Below, piece after piece: positions 17,686 through 25,188 of a stretch of DNA of 64,000 bases. A program made the translations under genes and the position numbers. A model generated the notes under the pieces. The model was not told where the DNA came from. It saw only the letters and a program-made list of their open reading frames with translations, and did not search any database. Source of the stretch: Sphingomonas sp. PAMC 26621 (GTDB lineage Bacteria > Pseudomonadota > Alphaproteobacteria > Sphingomonadales > Sphingomonadaceae); the NCBI RefSeq assembly GCF_000251145.1, contig NZ_AIDW01000006.1, forward strand, positions 153,501-217,500. The letters run 5' to 3'. Position 1 is the first letter of the stretch. Each line of letters opens with the position of its first letter.

Positions 17686-17736
17686 GAACGTTCCCTTTCA
17701 GGATCCTGCGGGATCGATGTGCGACGGTCGCGTCAG

Positions 17737-18672
17737 TCAGGCCGCGACGGGCATCGAGAAACGACCGCCCTTGCGGTATCGCACCAGCCACGCCGGCGCG
17801 ACCGCATCGAGCGGGGTCGGCGTGATGCTGAACGCATCCAGCCCGGGTGTGCCGGCCGCGACGACGTTGTCGTGTGCCAGCATCTTCCACTGGTCCTTGG
17901 TAATCGGCGCCCCCGGCAGGAAGCCGAACCCGGCGATCGCCGCACCGATCGAATCGGGGAGGTCGATGATCCGGCGCTTGTGCCCGGTCGTCTTGGCGAT
18001 CCAGCGGACCAGCGCCCCCATCGTGATCGTGTCGGGGCCGCCGAGCTCGAAGGTCTTGCCCGCGGCGATCGCGGGCTCGTCGAGCGCCTTGACGACGGCC
18101 TGTGCCACGTCGCCGACATAGACCGGCTGGAACTTGGTGCCCGTCCGCAGCACCGGAACGATCGGTGCGCTGCCGATCATCGCGGCGAAGCGGTTGAGGA
18201 ACTGGTCCTCGCGGCCGAACACGATCGACGGACGCAGGATCGTCGCAGCCGGGAAGGCGGCGCGAACCGCCGCCTCGCCATCGCCCTTGGAGCGGCCATA
18301 GGCCGATTCGGACGCGCTATCCGCACCGATCGCGGACATGTGAACGAGCGTTTCCACCCCGGCGCGCGCCGCGGCCTCGGCCACGATGCGCGCGCCATCG
18401 ACCTGAATCTTCTGGAAATCGCCGCTCAGGATCCCGACCAGGTTCACCACCGCGTCCGCCCCCGCGACGGCACGGGCGATCGATTCGGGCTTTGTGATGT
18501 CGACCGCGACGAATTGCGTCTGGCCGAGCCCGCCCTGCGTCTTGAGGAAAAACGCCTGATGCGGGTCGCGCTGCGCAATCCGCACCCGCGCGCCCCGTTC
18601 AAGCAGCGCCTGCGCCACATAGCGGCCGAGGAAACCCCCGCCGCCGATCAAAGTCACCAGCTTGTCGTTCAT
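17737..18672 (-). CDS. NDUFA9-like NAD(P)-binding epimerase/reductase
   Basis: A 311-residue atypical short-chain dehydrogenase related to the complex I accessory subunit NDUFA9. The Rossmann motif GGGGFLGRYVAQALL opens the protein, followed by VDITKPESIARAVAGADAVV and the conserved VHMSAIGADSASESAYGRSK (Ser/Tyr/Lys region), then PSIVFGREDQFLNRFA and FQPVYVGDVAQAVVKAL, all typical of this subgroup. In alphaproteobacteria homologues are found in or near complex I or as quinone-linked proteins; the exact substrate is not known. Located 51 bases upstream of uppP on the same strand. Confidence 0.85.
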   Translation of the reverse strand: MNDKLVTLIGGGGFLGRYVAQALLERGARVRIAQRDPHQAFFLKTQGGLGQTQFVAVDITKPESIARAVAGADAVVNLVGILSGDFQKIQVDGARIVAEAAARAGVETLVHMSAIGADSASESAYGRSKGDGEAAVRAAFPAATILRPSIVFGREDQFLNRFAAMIGSAPIVPVLRTGTKFQPVYVGDVAQAVVKALDEPAIAAGKTFELGGPDTITMGALVRWIAKTTGHKRRIIDLPDSIGAAIAGFGFLPGAPITKDQWKMLAHDNVVAAGTPGLDAFSITPTPLDAVAPAWLVRYRKGGRFSMPVAA

Positions 18673-18723
18673 CGAAAGCGCCTTCTCGAATGTCGATATG
18701 CCCTCTGCCTAGCATCGAGCGTG

Positions 18724-18751
18724 TTGACAAGACCAACGACGCTCCCCTAAG
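18724..18751 (+). promoter_or_regulatory. Probable sigma-70-type promoter of tRNA-Leu
   Basis: TTGACA, a perfect -35 hexamer, lies at 18724-18729. A CCTAAG segment at 18746-18751 after a 16-base spacer could serve as the -10. This puts transcription start about ten bases before the tRNA. The -10 match is weak by E. coli standards, and only the -35 box is convincing. Confidence 0.5.
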
Positions 18752-18769
18752 GCCCGCCACCTACCCAGT

Positions 18770-18857
18770 GCCCGGATGGCGGAATTGGTAGACGCACCAG
18801 CTTCAGGTGCTGGCGCTCGCAAGGGCGTGGAGGTTCGAGTCCTCTTCCGGGCACCAT
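18770..18857 (+). tRNA. tRNA-Leu, anticodon CAG
   Basis: An 88-base class II tRNA with encoded CCA. The acceptor stem pairs GCCCGGA (18770-18776) with TCCGGGC (18847-18853). The anticodon stem CCAGC/GCTGG encloses loop TTCAGGT with anticodon CAG at 18804-18806, reading CUG, the main leucine codon of this GC-rich genome. A variable arm (GCGCTCGCAAGGGCGT) and T arm (GGTTCGAGTCC) follow. Its 3-prime end is a typical integration target, and a toxin-immunity cassette starts 136 bases downstream. Confidence 0.97.
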
Positions 18858-18993
18858 TTTCGAGAAATCGGACGTCGTACAGGACAAAGCTGGGCAATGC
18901 TGTAGCTTCGCGCCGTCGATCGCCGCAATCGCAAGTTGACTTGTAGGAAAATGTTGCTCAAATGTTCTCGCCGCACGAGACAGCGAGGGCGGC

Positions 18994-19964
18994 ATGATTC
19001 CCATAACCGAAAACAAACGGCGACGCGCTTTTTCGATCTGGCTGCGGACCGGCAGATTGCCGAGCGTGGCTATCGCGGACGACGTAGAACTCAAGTTCAA
19101 TCCTTGGCATGATCCCGCGGACGGTCAGTTCACCTTTGCTGGGTCGGGGCGTAACTATGGCCAAAGCGGGGGTGGCGGGTTTCGCAGCAGCGGGGGATCA
19201 GGCGCTGGTGCGTCGTCTCGCGAAGATTGGCCGGGCGAAGCTCGTTCGGCCACGAACCGACAGCGACCACGCCCGGGCCCGACTCCCACAGCAAAGGCGT
19301 CCGGCCCGTCCCCGAACACAAACGCGCAACGACCGATTTCCAATAATAGCTGGGGCGGTGGGGGCTTTACGCGAGGCGGTGGTGGCAGCTTCGGCGGTGC
19401 GGGGGCGTCGGGCGATTGGGGCGTCGATCCGCCAAAGCAGCGGACGGGTGCGAAAGCCCCATCGACCCCCACGAAGCAGCAAGCATCAGTACCGCCGACA
19501 ACGACAGCCCAGCGTTCCAGCGCCGCGAGACCACTTCGTCGCGACGTCCGCAGCGGCTACGAATATCAGATCGACGAGACGGGACGTAACCGCACAGTGT
19601 CAGGGACCCTAGAGTTTGCCAACACGCAAGTGCGATCGAAAACGGCACAAGCGCAGGCCGGTGGTGCCGATCGGCGATCTACCGACGATGGCGGTCACTA
19701 TATCGCAGTACGGTTCAATGGGCCGACCGACGCATTCAACCACTTTGCGCAGGACGCGAACTCAACCGCGGAAGCTACCGAGCGCTGGAGGACCAGTGGG
19801 CGAGGGCGAAGCGAGTCGGTAGTAACGTCACGGTAACGATTGTGCCAAGCTATGCTGGTGCGTCAAAACGTCCTGCAGTGATCAACGTCTGGTTCACGAT
19901 CAACGGGCACCAAGAAAGCGTGAGATTTGCGAATGAGCCGAAGGAGAAGCATGGTGGCAAATGA
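18994..19964 (+). pseudogene. DNA/RNA non-specific endonuclease toxin, frameshifted near the 3-prime end
   Basis: ATG 18994 opens a protein with ELKFNPWHDPADGQFTFAGS, a segment that precedes many sphingomonad toxin domains, a long Gly/Ser/Pro-rich linker (about 50-165), and a C-terminal nuclease with DDGGHYIAVRFNGPTDAFNH, whose D-G-G-H is the catalytic motif of the DNA/RNA non-specific endonuclease fold (NS_2 type). After QDAN the frame slips; the next frame continues NRGSYRALEDQWARAKRVGS and VNVWF-like strands to TGA 19962-19964. One added T near 19761 (giving Asn-Phe-Asn) would restore about 323 residues. No Sec signal or secretion domain is visible. An immunity gene overlaps its end. Confidence 0.72.
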
Positions 19965-20376
19965 CGTGACGGATCGCCTGCTTGGCGAGATTGGCCAGCT
20001 TTTGGCGGAAGACACCGCGTATCCGCTCGATGACACATTGCTCTATGCTCGGCTTGATACGAATTACGTCGCGCCATCGATCTTCAAAAACCGGGGGGGA
20101 ACTATCGTATACCGCCGCCCCGACCTGGACCGACTGGGCGACGCACTTCTGGATCTTTGGGATGCCGAGACGCCAGAAAACCGCTGGGCGGAAATTGAGT
20201 ATCTTATCAGGGGCGACACGTTCGAGGTGACATACACCTATGCCGACGACATCGATCCGAATGAGGATACGTTCGAGCGGCGTGACCGAATTGTGAAGCG
20301 GCACTTCGGGGATAAGCCAGTCGTCTACCCTGATTTCCCGCCCGAAGATGACGGGGCCCCGAGCTATGACCTTTAG
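19951..20376 (+). CDS. Probable immunity protein for the adjacent nuclease toxin
   Basis: A 141-residue acidic protein from ATG 19951, preceded by AAGGAG with ideal spacing; ribosome site and start lie inside the last codons of the toxin gene, an overlap of 14 bases. Sequence such as ENRWAEIEYLIRGDTFEVTY and DDIDPNEDTFERRDRIVKRH with FGDKPVVYP resembles the DUF600/YezG-type immunity proteins that guard against nuclease toxins. The low pI suits binding of a basic nuclease. The intact immunity gene behind a possibly broken toxin would be stable as an orphan. Family call is from memory of motifs, not from a search. Confidence 0.66.
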   Translation: MVANDVTDRLLGEIGQLLAEDTAYPLDDTLLYARLDTNYVAPSIFKNRGGTIVYRRPDLDRLGDALLDLWDAETPENRWAEIEYLIRGDTFEVTYTYADDIDPNEDTFERRDRIVKRHFGDKPVVYPDFPPEDDGAPSYDL

Positions 20377-20579
20377 ACATCCGGTAGCCATCCAGGACCG
20401 CGGCTAGAAACCCGTCGGACCGATATTTCCCAATGGTTCGAGTGCCCAGCTTCGCCCCCTCTGGGGCACTAGTCTTTAGTCCACCGCTGAGCACCGATCA
20501 CCGTCGAGCGACGACCGCCCAGGCGGGTTTGATCCCGGCGCGTGGGGCGTTGCCGTGATGTGGAAACGATTTCCCCATG

Positions 20580-21521
20580 TCAGGGCTGGGATGACCAGGG
20601 GCGAGGCGCCCAGGAATAGCCGCTTGCGTTGCGGACGACATGCCCCAGCCCGGGAAAAGAGAGGTGCGCGCCGCCGACGAGGATGCCGCTCTCGGCCGTC
20701 TCCGCCAAGATTGCCGCGCGCGTCGCGGCGGCCGCCTTGGGATCGACATCATAATGGATCGTCACCGTTGGATCTTCGAACTGAACCTCGGCGGAGTGGA
20801 TGACGTCGCCCCACAACAACAAGTGCTGCCCCTTGCTTTCGATGATATAGCCGCTCTGTCCCGGGGTATGGCCGCGCAACGCGATCGCGCGCACGCCGGG
20901 AAACAGCGCGGCAGGCGCCGTGAAGGTCTTTAATCGTCCCGCGGCGACATAGGGGCCGACCGTCTTTTGCGACTGTTCGAAGGTGGCGCGCTGCGCTTCC
21001 GGTGCGAGGGCTTCCACCGCCTTGTTCAGCCAGAGCGCCGGATCGGCGCCGTCGACATAGACCGTCGCGGCGGGGAAGACCGGACGCCCGCCGATCGACA
21101 GGCCGCCCGAATGGTCGCCATGGATATGCGTCAGGAGGATCGTGTCGATATCCTCGGGCGCATAGCCGGCGCTGCGCAGATTGGCGACGAGTTGGCCGGC
21201 GATGCCCGCGCCGAACAGTTCTCCCGCGCCGGTGTCGATCAGGATGCGATGGTCGCCAGTGTCGATCAAATAGCAGTTGATCGAGAGGCGGGCTGGCAGC
21301 GCCTGGTGCTGCGCACGATAGCGCGTGCGGACCAGATCCGGCTGGCTCATGATGGACGGCAGATCGCGTTCCACCGACCCGTCTGACAGCACCGTTACTC
21401 GAAAATCGCCGAGCTGCATCCGGTAATAGCCCGGCGCCTGCGGCCATTCAGCCTGCGCCGGTGCGGCGGCGGGCATGGCGGCAAGTGCTCCCGCAGCAAT
21501 TAAAGTCCTGGCAATACCCAT
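20580..21521 (-). CDS. Exported metallo-beta-lactamase-fold hydrolase
   Basis: A 313-residue protein with signal peptide (MGIARTLIAAGALAAMPAAA ending PAQA) and a complete MBL zinc site: LLTHIHGDHSGGL (H-x-H-x-D-H), a histidine in ALRGHTPGQSGYII, an aspartate in LLWGDVIHSAEV and a late histidine in GGAHLSFPGLGHV. It probably hydrolyses a lactone, ester or similar small molecule in the periplasm; quorum-quenching lactonases share the layout, but no specificity residue decides this. It is divergent from a LysR regulator 103 bases away, its likely controller. Confidence 0.85.
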   Translation of the reverse strand: MGIARTLIAAGALAAMPAAAPAQAEWPQAPGYYRMQLGDFRVTVLSDGSVERDLPSIMSQPDLVRTRYRAQHQALPARLSINCYLIDTGDHRILIDTGAGELFGAGIAGQLVANLRSAGYAPEDIDTILLTHIHGDHSGGLSIGGRPVFPAATVYVDGADPALWLNKAVEALAPEAQRATFEQSQKTVGPYVAAGRLKTFTAPAALFPGVRAIALRGHTPGQSGYIIESKGQHLLLWGDVIHSAEVQFEDPTVTIHYDVDPKAAAATRAAILAETAESGILVGGAHLSFPGLGHVVRNASGYSWAPRPWSSQP

Positions 21522-21594
21522 CGTTCGTCTCCTGTCGAGAGCGCAGATAGGTGCAATTGGGCGACGGGATTAGCCGACAATTATGGTATTGAGC

Positions 21595-21610
21595 AGACCG
21601 ATTTCGGTCT
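21595..21610. promoter_or_regulatory. Palindromic candidate operator between MBL hydrolase and LysR genes
   Basis: AGACCGA (21595-21601) and TCGGTCT (21604-21610) are perfect inverted half-sites around TT, 14 bases before the lysR ATG and next to its AGGATCC ribosome site. In the 103-base divergent gap this is the only strong dyad, so it is the best candidate for autorepression by the LysR protein. Binding is inferred. Confidence 0.5.
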
Positions 21611-21624
21611 AATAGGATCCGCCA

Positions 21625-22533
21625 ATGTCCGCAGACGATACGCTCGCCTTCTTGGCGGTGGCGCAATTCGGGGGCTTCACCGCGGCGGCGGCGCGGCTGC
21701 GCCAGCCCAAGACCAATCTGGTGCGACGCGTGCGCGCGCTCGAGTCGGCGCTCGGGGCCCGGCTGTTCGATCGGACAACTCGGTCGCTGTCACTGACCGA
21801 AGCTGGCCAGGCGTACCGCCAGTATCTGGGTGATTGGGGAACGAAGCTGGTCGAGGCCGAGCAGGCGGTCAAAGACCTTCAGGGCGAGGCGGCTGGCTGG
21901 ATCCGGATCAGTCTCGCGCATTCGCTGGCTGTGGGGGCCATGGCGCCACTCCTCGTGGAATTCGGGACGCTCCATCCCCGGATCCGCTTCGACCTGTTGC
22001 TCGATCATCGTTCGGCCGATCTGGTCGCCGACGATGTCGATATTGCGCTGCGGATGGGCCCGCTTTCGGACAGCGCGTTGGTCGCGCGACGGCTGACGCG
22101 ATTTCCTAACCGGGTCCATGCCGCACCTGCCTATCTGGAGCAGCATGGTGCGCCGCTGCAGCCGGCTGACCTGATGGTACATGCGACGCTCGCCAATCGC
22201 CTGGCCCAACGCAAGGAGGGACATGCTTGGGGCCTGATCAATAATGGCGTGATGCGCGACTATCCGATCGCGCCGGTGATGATCGCCGACGATCCCTCAG
22301 CATTGCTCGCCGCGCTTGAAGCCGGGCGGGGCCTGATGCTGGCGACCGATGCTCTGGTCGCCCCTCTGGTCAAGGCCGGTCGCGTCTTACCGGTTCTGAG
22401 CGGCTGGACGGGTCGCATGCCGGAACTGCACGCGGTGTTTCCGACCGGTCGCGCGCGTTTCCTGAAAATACGATTGTTCGTCGATTTCCTCGCGGCTCGT
22501 TTCGCGACGCTGAATACAGGTGCTGAGGCTTAG
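21625..22533 (+). CDS. LysR-family transcriptional regulator
   Basis: A 302-residue regulator. The N-terminal winged helix-turn-helix is clear (DTLAFLAVAQFGGFTAAAAR, then LVRRVRALESALGARLFDRT and SLSLTEAGQAY). The effector-binding domain follows from about residue 90 and contains the subgroup pattern DLVADDVDIALRMGPLSDSA typical of the AaeR/PgrR-like branch. It is transcribed away from the MBL-fold hydrolase and probably controls it; the ligand is unknown. Confidence 0.92.
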   Translation: MSADDTLAFLAVAQFGGFTAAAARLRQPKTNLVRRVRALESALGARLFDRTTRSLSLTEAGQAYRQYLGDWGTKLVEAEQAVKDLQGEAAGWIRISLAHSLAVGAMAPLLVEFGTLHPRIRFDLLLDHRSADLVADDVDIALRMGPLSDSALVARRLTRFPNRVHAAPAYLEQHGAPLQPADLMVHATLANRLAQRKEGHAWGLINNGVMRDYPIAPVMIADDPSALLAALEAGRGLMLATDALVAPLVKAGRVLPVLSGWTGRMPELHAVFPTGRARFLKIRLFVDFLAARFATLNTGAEA

Positions 22534-22628
22534 GCGGAAAAGCGGGCGCTACCGCATATCGCCGCGCGTCGCTCGCCTGCCCATCGCGGCCACCGGGCGT
22601 CCGGGCGCATACAACCGCAGGCACGCAG

Positions 22629-23552
22629 TTACAGATCGATCTCCCCGTGCATTACGGGCACGCATAATCCGCGCAATGTCGCGACGATACCGTTCGGGGT
22701 CCGTCGCGCATCGACTTGCAGCAAGCTTGCTCTACCCATCTCAACGCCTTGATGGATTTCGAACTTGGCCTCCTCGGCATCCGGGTCGAGCGATAGCAGC
22801 AAACAGGCGAGCGGCGCGTTGGCGCTGCCGGTCGCGGGGTCCTCCCAGGTGCCTGCCAACGGTGCGAACATTCTGGCGCGGAGGGCACTGCCATCCTTGC
22901 TGTAGACGTGAACAGAAAAGCGATTGCCGAACTGCGGATGGGCGCCGAGCGCGGTCCGAAACGCTGCGAGGTCAGGTTCACATTGCGACAGGGCTTCGCG
23001 GGTAAGCTCGGCGATGACATAAGGATTGCCGTTCGAGGCGACAGTCGGCAGGTGATGCGCCGTCATCACGGAGTCGGGCTGTATTTGCAAGACTCGGGCG
23101 ATGACCTCGGGTGAAATCGTGCCGCTGATACTGAGCGGTTGGGGTGCCGCTATGGTGGCGCCGATCGGCTCAAGCCGAGCATCGCGGTCGATCCGGACAC
23201 GCACGATACCGGCGGGAATTTCAAAGGTAGCGACGTTGAGATCGGGGTCCTACCTCGCAAGGACAAAAGCGGTTCCAACCATCGGGTGACCGGCAAACGC
23301 CATTTCGGCTGTTCGATTGAAAATGCGAACGCGTGCGGTGTTGGCAGGGTCTACGGGCGCGAGCACGAAGGTCGTCTCGCTTAGGTTAAACTCGGCCGCT
23401 ACGGCCTGCAGGGTCACATCGTCGAGGGCGTCGGCGCCTGTCACCACGGCGAGGGGGTTGCCGCCGAAGCGGCTCGCTGTGAACACATCGGCGGTATAGA
23501 AGGGGATACGGGCCACGCGGTCTTTCCGGTCTGCTGTCAACCGAGCCACCAT
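22629..23552 (-). pseudogene. PhzF-like isomerase interrupted by an in-frame TAG
   Basis: From ATG 23552 the reading frame gives a PhzF-family N-terminus (IPFYTADVFTASRFGGNPLA, the catalytic Glu in FNLSETTFVLAP, GHPMVGTAFVLA), then TAG at 23250-23252. The same frame continues without shift to 22629 with ISGTISPEVIARVLQIQPDS, GNRFSVHVYSKDGSALRARM and DPATGSANAPLACLLL, the conserved second half, about 307 codons in all. PhzF-like enzymes isomerise or epimerise small cyclic metabolites; the substrate here is unknown. A single C-to-T or G-to-T change of Gln or Glu explains the stop. An IS3 remnant sits just upstream of the start, which may have removed the promoter. Confidence 0.85.
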
Positions 23553-23616
23553 ACACGATGCAAGATGGCTGTCTTCGCTTCCTAAAATCTGTCATGCGCG
23601 CGTCGTGGACTGCCAT

Positions 23617-23948
23617 GCATGGTGGTCAGCGACAACGGAGCCGAGCTGACGCGTTACGCCGTTCTCGCCCGGTGCCAAGGCACCGGGGTCGCGTGGCATT
23701 GCATCGCGCCGGGCAGGCCCCAGCAGAACGGCTTCGTGGAATCCTTTAATCGTCGCTTGCGCGACGAGTGCCCGAACGGGCACCTGTTCCCTTCGCTGGC
23801 TGCGGCGGAGCGGATCATCGAGGCATGGCGAACGGACTACAACACCGTCCGTCCGCACGGCAGCCTTGGCGGGCTGGCACCCGCCGAGTTTACGAACCAC
23901 CCCCGACAGGGGCATAGGGAAACCGAAGCTGACGTATCAGCGGCCTGA
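23617..23948 (+). mobile_element. IS3-family transposase remnant (C-terminal part of OrfB)
   Basis: About 110 codons remain of the integrase-core transposase: [19 protein letters not shown] (second catalytic Asp), [20 protein letters not shown] (catalytic Glu), then [20 protein letters not shown] and [13 protein letters not shown], ending at TGA 23946-23948. The first Asp, OrfA and the left inverted repeat are missing, so it cannot move by itself. The break lies around 23600-23617, next to the PhzF-like gene start. Similarity to IS3 group elements is strong from the motifs. Confidence 0.9.
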
Positions 23949-24129
23949 AATCGGGCGTATGTCAGAGTACGCCATAAGCCATGATCGCTGAGAAGATACC
24001 TAGCCTTCCGGCGGTTGCACGGCACCCACGAATCATGTGACGCTCCGTGGGTTCATGAATGCCGTCGATGCGGTTCGGGATCGATGTGTCGCAACGATAA
24101 GAAGGCCGGTCTCATGGTTCTGACGCGAC

Positions 24130-24969
24130 ATGGTTGAGGGCAGTCCCCTGCGAACGATCAGCGTGGGAATCCGTGAGGTGCTCGGAGCCGCGTTACCGGG
24201 CGAACCAACGCAAGGCGACGTCCGCGCCCTCCTGCTGGGTACGCGCGTCGATACCCGCAATTTGAAAGACTTTGCCGAACCTGAAACCCTGAACCTGTCG
24301 GGCGTTGGGGCTGCCTTCGTTTTCCGTTACGGCGTTCTGGTCCTGATCGGCGCTTCGGCCGAGACCGAGCGCCGTTTGATCGAACATCTTTCCGATCACG
24401 TCATCGAACCGCTCGCCACGCCGGAGACTGAAACCGCCTGGATAGAGATCCTTGCAGACCGCGAGGAGACCGTCAGCGCAGATGGGCACATACGGCTGAA
24501 AGAGGCGTCGCGCGAACGCCTGTTGCTGACCGCCACAGTTGTCGCCAGAAGCGTCGTCCTGGCGCGGGACGAAGGTCGCATCGCCGAAGCCTTCGATCGC
24601 GTGGAGCCGCTGATCAACGAACTCCGCGTCCATGGCCGCGCAGTGATGCCGATCCGGCGGGTCATGCGGAGCATCGGCGATGTCCTCGCGGCGCAGCATC
24701 GGGTCGTCGGTCGCGCGCAGATCATGGAGAAGCCGGACCTGCTTTGGGATCATCCGGAGCTCGACCGTCTTTATGGACGTCTGGAAGCCGAGTTCGAGCT
24801 TGGGGACCGAGCCCGTGCGATGGAACGCAAGCTCGAGGTGATCGGCGATGCCGCCGAGTGGTTGCTCGATCTGGTGCAGGACAAGCGCTCGTTGCGGCTC
24901 GAGCTTGCCGTGATCGGATTGATCGCGTTCGAGGTCGCGCTCAATATCTACGAGTTGTGGCGGCACTGA
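24130..24969 (+). CDS. RMD1/DUF155 family protein
   Basis: A 279-residue protein of the Rmd1/RMND1 (DUF155) family: VRALLLGTRVDTRNLKDF at the start, FVFRYGVLVLIGASAETERR in the centre, then AQIMEKPDLLWDHPELDRLY with EFELGDRARAMERKLEVI and a single C-terminal membrane segment (RLELAVIGLIAFEVALNIYE). Yeast and human homologues are mitochondrial inner-membrane proteins linked to translation or meiosis; bacterial function is not established. It is probably anchored in the inner membrane with the bulk in the cytoplasm. It stands alone between the IS remnant and the first glycan locus. Confidence 0.82.
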   Translation: MVEGSPLRTISVGIREVLGAALPGEPTQGDVRALLLGTRVDTRNLKDFAEPETLNLSGVGAAFVFRYGVLVLIGASAETERRLIEHLSDHVIEPLATPETETAWIEILADREETVSADGHIRLKEASRERLLLTATVVARSVVLARDEGRIAEAFDRVEPLINELRVHGRAVMPIRRVMRSIGDVLAAQHRVVGRAQIMEKPDLLWDHPELDRLYGRLEAEFELGDRARAMERKLEVIGDAAEWLLDLVQDKRSLRLELAVIGLIAFEVALNIYELWRH

Positions 24970-25188
24970 AAACGATATCAACGCATAGCCGCAGGAAAGC
25001 GTCGAGAAGGCGATGCGGACGAAAGCCGGTTGAACGAACGTCCGGTTTGGAAACGCGCTTCGGGCGGTGCGAATGACGGACATTGGGTCCAGGCCACCGC
25101 TTACGATCGTTGGGTGTGTGGCATGCCGCGTGAGACGGTGCCTTGAGGCCCGTGCGTATGCATAAACGACCGTTGAGCGTCGTCGACG

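Noticed and set aside
20436..20446. GGTTCGAGTGCC, a partial copy of the tRNA-Leu T arm, as an attachment site bounding the toxin cassette
   Set aside because: Only about eight to nine consecutive bases match the tRNA 3-prime part and the flanks differ; too short to claim an att site, and no integrase gene is nearby.
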